A program made the translations under genes and the position numbers. A DNA stretch of 64,000 nt from Parvularculaceae bacterium (GTDB lineage: Bacteria > Pseudomonadota > Alphaproteobacteria > Caulobacterales > Parvularculaceae). A model generated the notes under the pieces. The model did no database searches, was not told the origin of the DNA, and saw only the letters and a list, made by a program, of their open reading frames with translations. Shown here piece by piece: positions 27,540 to 35,822 of the stretch. Numbering within the stretch: the stretch's first letter is position 1; each line of letters starts with the position of its first letter. The DNA is taken from assembly GCA_028284065.1 (NCBI GenBank), contig JANQSJ010000007.1:434001-498000 (forward strand). Reading direction: 5' to 3'.

Positions 27540-27548
27540 GACAGAAAT
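27529..27548. promoter_or_regulatory. 20-bp perfect palindrome over the GbsR-like start codon
   Basis: The sequence atttctgtcatgacagaaat is perfectly self-complementary and contains the ATG. MarR-family dimers bind sites of this kind, so it is a probable autoregulatory operator. Confidence 0.75.
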
Positions 27549-27623
27549 ATATGTTGTTAGCGGACAGACCGCAAGATGCCTAAAGCAGCAATTGATGGCT
27601 AGCCGGCCTCATGGCCCCAGCAT

Positions 27624-27648
27624 CGCTTAAGGCTCGCCCCGTTAAGCG
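27624..27648. promoter_or_regulatory. inverted repeat upstream of cysD
   Basis: Arms cgcttaa and ttaagcg are perfect and 11 bases apart, 170 bases before the cysD frame. It could be an operator or leader hairpin. No riboswitch core is recognised around it. Confidence 0.35.
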
Positions 27649-27820
27649 GCGATCGGGCCTGCGCCGCCAAAGCGACGTGGGACTAATCCCATTTCAATCC
27701 CGGATAAGTGAGTTGACATGAGGCGAACGTGGGAGATATCCCCAGTTAGCAGGGTTGGCGCGAGAATCGCCCGGCCCGGAACACACATCCCGACGTTAAG
27801 CCCTTAAACGGGACAGACCG

Positions 27821-29026
27821 ATGCAGGCGCCCGCCATCACGCTCGAAGATCTGATCGCCCGCGCCGAAGCGGTCGCAGCGCGCTCAGGGCTCTCGCTCTC
27901 CACGGTCTCGCGAAAGCTCCTGAATGACGGCAAGGGCGTCGCGCGGCTGAAGGCCGGAGGGCAATGCACCGTCAAAACTCTCGCCACGGCCGCCGAGCGC
28001 CTCGCCGCGCTTGAAGCCGAAGCCGCCGCCAAAGCCGCACCGACAGCCGAAAGGACTCGCCGAATGGACGCCCTCGACACGATGCAAAACGCGCCGACGG
28101 AAGACGCAGGCCCGACGGCGACCCCGCGGGCGATGACCCATCTCGACCGGCTGGAGGCGGAGGCGATCCACATCATGCGCGAGGTGGCGGCGGAGGCGCG
28201 CAAGCCCTGCCTTCTCTACTCGGTCGGCAAGGATTCCGCGGTGATGCTGCACCTCGCGCTAAAGGCTTTCTACCCGGCGAAGCCGCCCTTCCCGATCATG
28301 AATATCGACACCAACTGGAACTTCAGCGAGATGAACGCATTCCGCGACGCCCTCGCCGAAGAACTTGGCCTCGACCTCATCGTCCACCGCAACGAGGACG
28401 GCGTCCGGCAAGGCATTAATCCGTTCACCCACGGCTCCCAGATTCACACGGACGTCATGAACCTTCAGGCGCTGCGCCAGGCGCTCGACATTCACCGCTT
28501 CGATGCGGTGTTCGGCGGCGGCAGGCGCGATGAAGAAAAATCCCGGGCGAAGGAGCGAATATTCTCATTCCGCACGGCGCAGCACCGCTGGGACCCAAAA
28601 AATCAGCGTCCAGAGCTATGGTCGATTTATAACGCGCGGATCAACAAGGATGAATCCGTGCGGGTCTTTCCTCTGTCGAACTGGACCGAGCTTGACGTCT
28701 GGCAGTATATCCACCGCGAGGGCGTCAGGCTGCCATCGCTCTATTTCGCCGCAGAGCGTCCGGTCGTGGAGCGCGACGGAACGCTCATCCTGGTGGATGA
28801 CGAGCGGCTTCCCCTCGGCGAGGGAGAAAAGCCCCGGCGCGAAATGATCCGTTTCCGGACCCTCGGCTGTTACCCGCTGACAGGTGGCGTCATTTCGAAT
28901 GCGCGCTCCGTGCCGGACATCATCCAGGAAACGCTCCTCGCCAGCACGTCCGAGCGGCAGAACCGCGTCATCGACGGCGACCAGCCCGCGTCGATGGAGA
29001 AGAAAAAGCAGGAAGGCTACTACTAG
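27821..29026 (+). CDS. cysD: sulfate adenylyltransferase subunit 2 with extra N-terminal HTH-like domain
   Basis: The open frame encodes 401 residues; normal CysD is about 300. The C-terminal 297 residues (from Met105, [18 protein letters not shown]) are a complete CysD: PP-loop [35 protein letters not shown], and the C-terminal KKKQEGYY. Residues 5-65 ([25 protein letters not shown], ending [12 protein letters not shown]) resemble small alphaproteobacterial HTH proteins. An internal start at Met82 (28064) has AAAGGA eight bases upstream, whereas ATG 27821 has only a weak site. Both a fused and a short product are therefore possible. It works with CysNC to make APS. Confidence 0.9.
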   Translation: MQAPAITLEDLIARAEAVAARSGLSLSTVSRKLLNDGKGVARLKAGGQCTVKTLATAAERLAALEAEAAAKAAPTAERTRRMDALDTMQNAPTEDAGPTATPRAMTHLDRLEAEAIHIMREVAAEARKPCLLYSVGKDSAVMLHLALKAFYPAKPPFPIMNIDTNWNFSEMNAFRDALAEELGLDLIVHRNEDGVRQGINPFTHGSQIHTDVMNLQALRQALDIHRFDAVFGGGRRDEEKSRAKERIFSFRTAQHRWDPKNQRPELWSIYNARINKDESVRVFPLSNWTELDVWQYIHREGVRLPSLYFAAERPVVERDGTLILVDDERLPLGEGEKPRREMIRFRTLGCYPLTGGVISNARSVPDIIQETLLASTSERQNRVIDGDQPASMEKKKQEGYY

Positions 29027-29075
29027 CCGCCAGCCCCTTGATCCCGATACGCATCAGCATTTCGAAGGCTCCCGC

Positions 29076-30986
29076 ATGACCGCCCTTGCCGATACCGCCG
29101 CCAACGATGTCGAAGCCTACCTCGATCGGCACGAAAAAAAGTCGATGCTCCGCTTTATTACGTGCGGCAGCGTCGATGACGGAAAATCGACCCTCATCGG
29201 GCGGTTGTTGTATGACTCAAAACTTCTCTATGAAGATCAGATCGCCGATCTCGAAGCCGACTCCAAAAAGGTCGGCACGCAGGGCGGCGAGATCGACTTC
29301 GCGCTGCTGGTCGACGGCCTCGCGGCGGAACGCGAGCAGGGCATCACGATTGATGTCGCCTACCGCTTCTTCTCAACCGACAGGCGGAAGTTCATCGTCG
29401 CCGATACGCCGGGACATGAGCAGTATACGCGCAATATGGCGACCGGCGCCTCGACCGCCGATCTCGCCATCCTGCTCGTGGACGCGCGCCAGGGCGTTCT
29501 CACCCAAACCCGTCGGCACAGCTTCATCGCCAGCCTCCTCGGCATTCGGCGCATCGTGGTGGCCGTCAACAAGATGGACCTCATCGACTATGATCGCGGC
29601 CGCTTCGACGCGATCGAGGCGGAGTATCGCGCCTTCGCCGACGGGCTCGGCTTTGACTCAATTGTCTGCATTCCGATTTCCGCGCTGAAGGGCGACAATG
29701 TCGCGGAAAAAAGCGCCGCGACGTCGTGGCACCACGGGCCGGCGCTGCTGCCCTATCTCGAAACCGTCGACATCGACCGCGAGGGCGACGAAGCCGCCGA
29801 TTTCCGCATGCCGGTGCAATGGGTGAACAGACCCAATCTCGACTTTCGCGGCTTCGCCGGCACGATCGCCGCGGGCGTCGCGCGCCCCGGCGACGACATT
29901 GTCGTCGTCCCCTCCGGCAAGCGTTCGCGCATCGCGTCGATCGTCTCCATGAACGGGGCGCTCGATGCGGCGGGCAGGGATCAGTCGATCACCTTGACTC
30001 TCGAAGACGAAATTGACGTCAGCCGCGGCGACCTCATCTGCGCCGGCGGCGCGCCGGCGCAGCAGACGGACCAGTTCGCCGCCAACCTGATTTGGATGGC
30101 TGAAGAAGCGCTCCTGCCCGGGCGGCAATATGTGCTGAAGACGGACAATCAGACGACGACCGCCACCGTTACCGAGCTTAAGCACAAGATCAATGTGAAC
30201 ACGCTTGAACGCCAGCCAGCGAAAACACTCGACCTCAATGAGGTCGCCTTCTGCAATTTCTCGCTCGGCCAGCCAATAGCATTCGACCCTTATAAGGAGA
30301 ACCGGCGCACGGGGTCGTTCATTTTGATCGACAAGCTGACCAACGCCACCGTCGCGGCGGGCATGATCGACTTCTCCCTGCGCCGCGCCCAGAACGTGCA
30401 CTGGCAGGATCTCGACATCGACAAGGCGGCCCGCGCGCGCGCCAAGCACCAGCGTCCTTGCATTCTCTGGTTCACCGGGCTTTCCGGCTCCGGCAAGTCG
30501 ACGATCGCCAATCTGGTCGAAAAACGCCTCGCGGACATCGGCCGGCACACATATATTCTGGATGGGGACAATGTCCGCCATGGCCTCAACAAGGACCTCG
30601 GCTTCACGGACGCCGACCGGGTGGAGAATATCAGGCGCGTCGGCGAGACCGCAAGGTTGATGGTCGACGCCGGGATGATTGTCCTTGTCTCTTTCATCTC
30701 GCCCTTTACGAGCGAGCGCCGCATGGCGCGAGACCTCGTTGAAGATGGGGAGTTCATCGAGATCCACGTGGAGACGCCGCTCGAGGTGTGCGAAGCGCGG
30801 GACGTCAAAGGGCTCTATGCGAGAGCGCGACGCGGCGAGATAAAGAATTTCACCGGCATAGACAGCGCCTACGAGGCGCCCGCAGCCCCGGAGATTCGCG
30901 TCGACACGACTGAGCGATCCGCCGAACAGGCGGCCGCCGAAATCGTCGACTTCCTCGATGCGCGCGGCTACCTCGCCGCCCGCTGA
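29076..30986 (+). CDS. cysNC: bifunctional sulfate adenylyltransferase subunit 1/adenylylsulfate kinase
   Basis: The 637-residue fusion starts at ATG 29076. Residues 1-455 are the CysN GTPase: G1 GSVDDGKST (31-39), [12 protein letters not shown] and NKMD, then two beta-barrel domains. Residues 460-637 are CysC: P-loop GLSGSGKST near 468, [15 protein letters not shown] and [13 protein letters not shown]. It drives ATP sulfurylase with GTP and then phosphorylates APS to PAPS. No cysH/cysI reductase lies in the window. It follows cysD by 49 bp in one operon. Confidence 0.96.
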   Translation: MTALADTAANDVEAYLDRHEKKSMLRFITCGSVDDGKSTLIGRLLYDSKLLYEDQIADLEADSKKVGTQGGEIDFALLVDGLAAEREQGITIDVAYRFFSTDRRKFIVADTPGHEQYTRNMATGASTADLAILLVDARQGVLTQTRRHSFIASLLGIRRIVVAVNKMDLIDYDRGRFDAIEAEYRAFADGLGFDSIVCIPISALKGDNVAEKSAATSWHHGPALLPYLETVDIDREGDEAADFRMPVQWVNRPNLDFRGFAGTIAAGVARPGDDIVVVPSGKRSRIASIVSMNGALDAAGRDQSITLTLEDEIDVSRGDLICAGGAPAQQTDQFAANLIWMAEEALLPGRQYVLKTDNQTTTATVTELKHKINVNTLERQPAKTLDLNEVAFCNFSLGQPIAFDPYKENRRTGSFILIDKLTNATVAAGMIDFSLRRAQNVHWQDLDIDKAARARAKHQRPCILWFTGLSGSGKSTIANLVEKRLADIGRHTYILDGDNVRHGLNKDLGFTDADRVENIRRVGETARLMVDAGMIVLVSFISPFTSERRMARDLVEDGEFIEIHVETPLEVCEARDVKGLYARARRGEIKNFTGIDSAYEAPAAPEIRVDTTERSAEQAAAEIVDFLDARGYLAAR

Positions 30987-31142
30987 CGCCGTCAACCGGA
31001 CCTAGGGTCCATTGACACAGCGATATCAATGAACCCGAGATGAACCAGCGCGGCGCATGTGCCGACGTCGGATTGCCATCGCGCGCGATATCGTGCGACG
31101 CTCCCAATCGAGAGACGAGATCGCGGGGGGGCGGAGAAATTT

Positions 31143-32075
31143 ATGGCGTCGTTGGACTGGCCAATTCGGCCGCCCGATCCCCTGCCGGGCGCACGGCTTG
31201 ATGAGCTAAGGGGCCTCGTCGATGATCGCCTCAGCGCCCTCTTTCCCGAAAATCGCGAACCGCCGCGCCTTATGTGCGCAATCCGGCATGGGCTTTTGTC
31301 GCCAGGCAAGCGCTTGCGTCCGGTGATCGCGCTTCTGGCCTGCGAACAGTGGGGCGCGCCGCCTGCGCAGGCGCTTGACGCGGCGTGCGCGGTGGAGATG
31401 GTTCATACCGCCTCTCTCATCATGGACGACCTGCCCGCAATGGACGATGCGCGCCTCAGGCGCGGGTGCGTGACGACGCATGTGGTTTTCGGCGAAGGCG
31501 CCGCGTTGCTCGCCGCGATAACCCTGCTGAACGAAGCGTATCGCGTGGTCTCGGAGATGAAGGGCGTCCCCGCTGACCGAAAGCTGCGGTGCGTTTCCTA
31601 TCTCGCCGAAGCGATCGGTCCGGACGGCCTCGCCGGCGGCCAGGACCACGACATCGCCTGCGACGGGCGCACTGACGAAAAGACGCTTGCGGACATGGAG
31701 CTGCGCCATCGCCAGAAGACGGGCGCCCTGTTTGCGGCGGCAGCGGCGATGGGCGCGGAGGCGGCGCGCGCCGACGCCGACTATGTGGAGGCGATGCGCT
31801 ATTATGGCGAGGCGCTTGGCCTCGGCTATCAGGCGTTCGACGACGTGCTCGATTGCGCCGCATCGTCCGACGAGACCGGAAAGGACGAAGGCCAGGACGC
31901 GGGCAAATCGACGGTCGTCTCGCTGCTCGGCCGCGATGGCGCCTCCGGCGCCGCCGAGCGCTGGCTGGCGAGGGCCTACAAAATCGCCGAAGACGCCGGC
32001 GGCCGCGGGCCCCGCACCCTGCCGGAGCTGTCGCGACGCATCGAGGAGAAATTCGCCGCCCTCACCGGCGCCTGA
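31143..32075 (+). CDS. crtE: geranylgeranyl/polyprenyl diphosphate synthase
   Basis: The 310-residue enzyme starts at ATG 31143, with GGAG seven bases upstream; the longer frame lacks a site. The first aspartate-rich motif DDLPAMDD is at residues 95-102 and GKRLRP at 56-61. The second aspartate motif is FDDVLD, followed by KSTVVSLLG. It condenses FPP/IPP to GGPP (or longer). Its neighbour crtZ points to carotenoid synthesis; a general polyprenyl role cannot be excluded. crtB, crtI and crtY are not in the window. Confidence 0.88.
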   Translation: MASLDWPIRPPDPLPGARLDELRGLVDDRLSALFPENREPPRLMCAIRHGLLSPGKRLRPVIALLACEQWGAPPAQALDAACAVEMVHTASLIMDDLPAMDDARLRRGCVTTHVVFGEGAALLAAITLLNEAYRVVSEMKGVPADRKLRCVSYLAEAIGPDGLAGGQDHDIACDGRTDEKTLADMELRHRQKTGALFAAAAAMGAEAARADADYVEAMRYYGEALGLGYQAFDDVLDCAASSDETGKDEGQDAGKSTVVSLLGRDGASGAAERWLARAYKIAEDAGGRGPRTLPELSRRIEEKFAALTGA

Positions 32076-32152
32076 CCGGTGAACGGCGACGCGTCGGCGA
32101 TCGTATCCATGCGAGGACCTGGAACGATGGCGCACGCGCCAAGGAGCACTTC

Positions 32153-32185
32153 CCGCTGACGATGGATTTCCGCTGACGATGGATT
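32153..32185. repeat. tandem duplication over the crtZ start
   Basis: The unit ccgctgacgatggatt is present at 32153-32168 and 32170-32185. It creates two ATGs: 32162 reads four codons (MDFR) and stops, while 32179 starts crtZ. The only good ribosome site (AAGGAG, 32141-32146) is nearer the first. Confidence 0.8.
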
Positions 32186-32781
32186 CGCCGCCTCCGCCGG
32201 GCCTGTCAGGGCTATTGATGTCGCCGCTCGGGCTCGTGGCCGTGGCGATCGCGACTGTGCTCGTCATGGAATGCGTCGCATGGCTCAGCCATCGCTACCT
32301 GATGCACGGGGCCCTGTGGTCCTTGCACCGTAGCCACCATGAACCGCGCGAGGGCGCGTTCGAACTGAATGACGCTTTTGGCGTTTTCTTCTCGCTGCCG
32401 TCCATTCTGCTCATCTATGTCGGCGTGCAGGGCAGCCCCCTCGCCCTCGCCGTCGGCATTGGCATATTCCTGTACGGACTGATTTACTTCCTGCTGCATG
32501 ACGTCCTCGTCCATAAGCGGATCGATCTTGGGCTGCGCCCGAAGCGGGGCTATCTCGCGCGGATCGTTCAGGCGCATCGCCTTCACCATGCGGTCGAGTC
32601 AAAAGAGGGATGCGTGTCGTTCGGCTTCATTTTCGCTCCCTCGCCGCGCCGGCTGAAGGCGATGCTGAAGCGCACCGAGGAGGCCAAGCTGCGCAAGGCC
32701 GCGCCACCGCCGCAAGCTTCGATAGCTAACCGGGAACGGCTCGCGCCGCGCTCAGCCTACGCGAAGATAGCCACCGACTGA
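32179..32781 (+). CDS. crtZ: beta-carotene hydroxylase
   Basis: The 200-residue membrane di-iron enzyme hydroxylates beta-ionone rings to give zeaxanthin-type products. All four histidine motifs are present: HRYLMH, HRSHHE, HDVLVH and HRLHH. Four helices are predicted around them. The C-terminal tail (about 30 residues after PSPRRLKAML) is polar and non-conserved. A second start at 32218 would also give a normal-length enzyme. The 3' end overlaps the convergent thioesterase by 25 bases. Confidence 0.93.
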   Translation: MDSPPPPGLSGLLMSPLGLVAVAIATVLVMECVAWLSHRYLMHGALWSLHRSHHEPREGAFELNDAFGVFFSLPSILLIYVGVQGSPLALAVGIGIFLYGLIYFLLHDVLVHKRIDLGLRPKRGYLARIVQAHRLHHAVESKEGCVSFGFIFAPSPRRLKAMLKRTEEAKLRKAAPPPQASIANRERLAPRSAYAKIATD

Positions 32782-33587
32782 CGCCCGGCGGCGACCGGCT
32801 TCAGGTCGGCGTTCCAGATCAACATGTCCTGGCTGGAGTACCCGTCGCGCGCGTGTTCCGCGCGGCTTTGAAGAAGCCACCAGCCATCGGTCGTCGTCGG
32901 CGCGTCGACCAGAAAATTCACCATCCAGGTGATCGACGAGATCGGCGCGAATTCCCTGAACATGGGCAACATCGCCGGCGGCGGCATGTCGGCAAGCGCC
33001 AACAGCGCGACCATGCCCGCCGGCGGGTCCTCGCGAAAACGGACCCAGAGAAAATGATCGTGCTCGGACGACGCCGTGACCGGCCGCGCGCCCTTCGCCA
33101 GCTTCACCTCGAAATGCCGGCTGAAAGCCGGGCCGACATTCTCGCCAGGAAAGAAGGCCGGCGACGCATCCGGCGGCGGCATCTCGGGCGCAGTGATAAA
33201 GTCCTTGTCGAATTCGGAGTCCCGCGCCGCGCCGAACGTAAAGACCGAGCGCGCGGCGAGCCCTTTCTCGGCGAAAAGATCGGCGCCTGCGAAAACCGCA
33301 GACTTCCCGCGGCGCAAGATTTCAGGAATGACGCGCACCCCGCCGCCCGCCGGCCCGATGAAAGATACTTGCGCGGACCGTAAAGGCGGCAGGCCATCGA
33401 CCGCCGCCTCGACCGCATTCAGCGACAGCGCCGCCGTCAGCCCGCCATAGGTGGTGCGGCCCTGCATCCAGTCGGGCGGAATGGTCAGCGTGGCGACGCC
33501 GTCACGCGCGATGTCGACGGCGCGCAGGAGGTCGGCGAAGCCGGTCGGCGCCGGCTGGTCGCTAGCGGCCGGTTGGTCGTCGGACAT
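32757..33587 (-). CDS. acyl-CoA thioesterase (TesB-like double hot-dog)
   Basis: The 276-residue protein starts at ATG 33587, six bases after GAGGAG; the upstream ATG 33593 directly abuts the ribosome site. The N-terminal hot-dog has WMQGRTTYGGLTAALSLNAVEAA and SAQVSFIGPAGGGVRV. The second domain ends SSQDMLIWNADLKPVAAGRQSVAIFA. This is the thioesterase-like superfamily with TesB architecture; chain-length preference is unknown. Confidence 0.85.
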   Translation of the reverse strand: MSDDQPAASDQPAPTGFADLLRAVDIARDGVATLTIPPDWMQGRTTYGGLTAALSLNAVEAAVDGLPPLRSAQVSFIGPAGGGVRVIPEILRRGKSAVFAGADLFAEKGLAARSVFTFGAARDSEFDKDFITAPEMPPPDASPAFFPGENVGPAFSRHFEVKLAKGARPVTASSEHDHFLWVRFREDPPAGMVALLALADMPPPAMLPMFREFAPISSITWMVNFLVDAPTTTDGWWLLQSRAEHARDGYSSQDMLIWNADLKPVAAGRQSVAIFA

Positions 33588-33789
33588 CGTCATCTCCTCG
33601 AATTCGACCGGGCGATCCCGGCGCGCACCGGCTTGGACAAACGTCCTAAACTATCGCCGGACGCCTGGCGAGACGGCCTGCCGCACATTTCGCAAGGCGG
33701 CGGTTTCATGCAATGATGAGGTTCGATGCCGAGGCGCGCCAGTTGGCGGCGGCGTCGACGTATGGGGCGTCCCCGGGGGCCAGGCGTAG

Positions 33790-35460
33790 ATGCGGGATTA
33801 TCGAAGCGAAGCGGAACGCAGGCGGGACGCCGAGGAGGAGTCTCCTGCCGCAGCGGCCTTCGCCGCGGCCTCACAGCGCGCAAGTCGCCTGTTCGGGGCC
33901 GGCAAAGGCGCGCCGCAGATGACCGCGAAATCAGCCGCCAAATCCGCCGGGGGCGACGCCGCGGCGCCAGCGCCGCGCGCGCAACCGCCGGCCGAAGCGC
34001 GACCCGCCTTTGACGCTGGCATGTCGGAGGATGCGGAAGCCGCGCTCAGCCCCGGCGGCAGGCGGCTTTGGACGACGCTCCTCGCGAGCGCGAATGGCGT
34101 CGCGGAAAGATCGCGGCGCCTGCGCGCCCGCGCGCAAGACGTGGCGATCGCCCTCGACCGCCGGCGCGACGGCGACGCGGTCGGCGTCGCCGTTCTTATC
34201 CGCGTCCTCGCCGGCGTCGCTTTCGTGGTTGTCGCCGCCATGATGAGTTCGCAATTTGGAAAGGCCTTTCAATCGCTGCGCATTGAAGAGACGGCGGCGC
34301 TCCTCGCCGCCGAGGGCGCATCGACCATCGCTGAGCTTGACCCGGCGGACGTCGCCGCGGCCGAGGCGCGCGCGGTTGATCGCGTTCCGCCGGTAATGGG
34401 CGTGGCGCCGGCTGACGTAACAGGCATTACGTCGCTTTTCTTCCTCGTGGGTCTTTGGGCCATCGGGGCTGCGCTTCTGCATTATTTTGCAAGCGGGCTA
34501 TTCGGGGCGCGATCGAATGCGCCGATCGCGCGCGCGTCGCGGGCCTTTGGGGACGCAATCGCGTCGATGCTCGCGGAAATCGGCGACAGTCTGGAGCAGT
34601 CGAGGTCGCGCCTTCAAACGCCTGGCCGCGGCGCCAGCGAAATATCGCGCGACGTCTCCGAAGCGCACCTCGCCGCGGAAGAGGCTGTGCTCCTGTTCCG
34701 GGACGTCGATTTTCTTGCCGACGATCCGCACGGCCGCGGCTGGGGCGGCGCCGGCGCAGTTGATCGGTACCGCGAATATCTTGGCCGCGTCGGCGCAAGG
34801 CCGACGAGCCGCTGGCTGGAGTATGTCACGATTGGCGTCGTCATCGGCACCCTCTTCGCCGCGTTCGCATTTCCCACTGCGCTGTTTTTTACGCTTGAGC
34901 GGTTCTTCGAGATACCGCCCGGCGAGGCGCGTGAAACGATCAGCGCCCAGTTGCCCCAATCTGCGCTCTCGAAATACCCGACATTCGTCACTGGGTTCGC
35001 GTGGGGGCTTGGCGTCTTCGCCATGGCGGGCGTTCTCGGCGAAGCCATGTCGCGGCCGATGAATCGCGGCCGTCGCCGCGTCCGCCTTGGCCAGTCGCTC
35101 GATACGGTGCGCGGCGCGATCACCAAGGCGGAGGCGCCGGGCGCGCGCGACATCGCCATGCACGTCGAAGCGCTGAGCGCGATTTTCCAGGAACGCCTCG
35201 CCGCGTCGAAACCTGGCGCGGCGGCGCCGAGTCGCGCGGCGGCGGCCGGACCGGCTTCGGCCGACTTTACCGGCGCGCGGGAGGGCGATGGATGGCGCCA
35301 GGACGGCGATGCGGCGCCCCGATTCGTCGAGCCGCGCTTCGAAAGCGCCCCGAAGCAGTGGCTCGCCGACGACGACGCCGGTCCGCGGCGACTTCTCGGC
35401 AGGCGCGCCTCGCCTTCGAAACGAGGCTTCTCCTCATTTGGGTCCGGCGACGACCGATAA
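33790..35460 (+). CDS. unknown multi-pass membrane protein
   Basis: The 556-residue protein has a 125-residue polar, Ala-rich N-terminus and four membrane helices (near residues 131-152, 213-238, 345-373 and 400-421). A soluble helical segment lies between the second and third (EISRDVSEAHLAAEEAVLLFRDVDFL). The C-terminal 110 residues are disordered and charged. Codon use matches the neighbours. I do not recognise a family. It stands alone between the thioesterase and nrdA. Confidence 0.7.
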   Translation: MRDYRSEAERRRDAEEESPAAAAFAAASQRASRLFGAGKGAPQMTAKSAAKSAGGDAAAPAPRAQPPAEARPAFDAGMSEDAEAALSPGGRRLWTTLLASANGVAERSRRLRARAQDVAIALDRRRDGDAVGVAVLIRVLAGVAFVVVAAMMSSQFGKAFQSLRIEETAALLAAEGASTIAELDPADVAAAEARAVDRVPPVMGVAPADVTGITSLFFLVGLWAIGAALLHYFASGLFGARSNAPIARASRAFGDAIASMLAEIGDSLEQSRSRLQTPGRGASEISRDVSEAHLAAEEAVLLFRDVDFLADDPHGRGWGGAGAVDRYREYLGRVGARPTSRWLEYVTIGVVIGTLFAAFAFPTALFFTLERFFEIPPGEARETISAQLPQSALSKYPTFVTGFAWGLGVFAMAGVLGEAMSRPMNRGRRRVRLGQSLDTVRGAITKAEAPGARDIAMHVEALSAIFQERLAASKPGAAAPSRAAAAGPASADFTGAREGDGWRQDGDAAPRFVEPRFESAPKQWLADDDAGPRRLLGRRASPSKRGFSSFGSGDDR

Positions 35461-35822
35461 TCCGCCGCGCGTTTTCCCCGCGCCCCGGGAGAAAAATAGG
35501 TTAGCCCCCGGTAACTTTCATGTTGACGGGCTTCGGGAGCGCCATCACTATATCTTGTGTCGGCGGACGTAAGCGGTCCATGATTTAGCGGTCAGACGTT
35601 AAATTGCTTCGATGGGCCCTCTATCGTGCGCGCGACGCCGAAGAAGAAGAGCGCTTCGCGAGGGACAAGAAGACGGGGCGGCTGCTTCGACGGCCATCAA
35701 TGAAAAGCAAGCGTGAGGCAGCCGGACGTCGGCGGAGCATTCCGCCGTGAACGGTTTCTTGCGCCCGGCGCCCGGGGGCTTCGCGCCACGCGCCGGCAGG
35801 TGAGAGAAGGGAACGGAGACCA
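35461..35822. other. nrdA upstream region
   Basis: No gene is supported. It contains the NrdR-like box and overlapping promoter near 35523-35560 and a long leader of about 260 bases before nrdA. Confidence 0.55.
35523..35560 (+). promoter_or_regulatory. NrdR-like box overlapping a candidate nrdA promoter
   Basis: The stretch atcactatatcttgtgt (35544-35560) is close to the NrdR consensus acaCTATATatTGTGT. TTGACG (35523-35528) lies about 18 bases before ACTATA, so repressor binding would cover the -10. A second tandem NrdR box, usual in this regulon, was not found. Confidence 0.6.

Noticed and set aside
27549-27820. Riboswitch upstream of cysD
   Set aside because: Only a 7-bp inverted repeat is present; no known S-related riboswitch core is visible.
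29658-30995. Minus-strand frame of 445 codons opposite cysNC
   Set aside because: It is a shadow of the unmistakable CysN-CysC fusion.
32153-32185. Attachment-site-like direct repeat
   Set aside because: The two copies are adjacent with nothing between them, so slippage explains them better.
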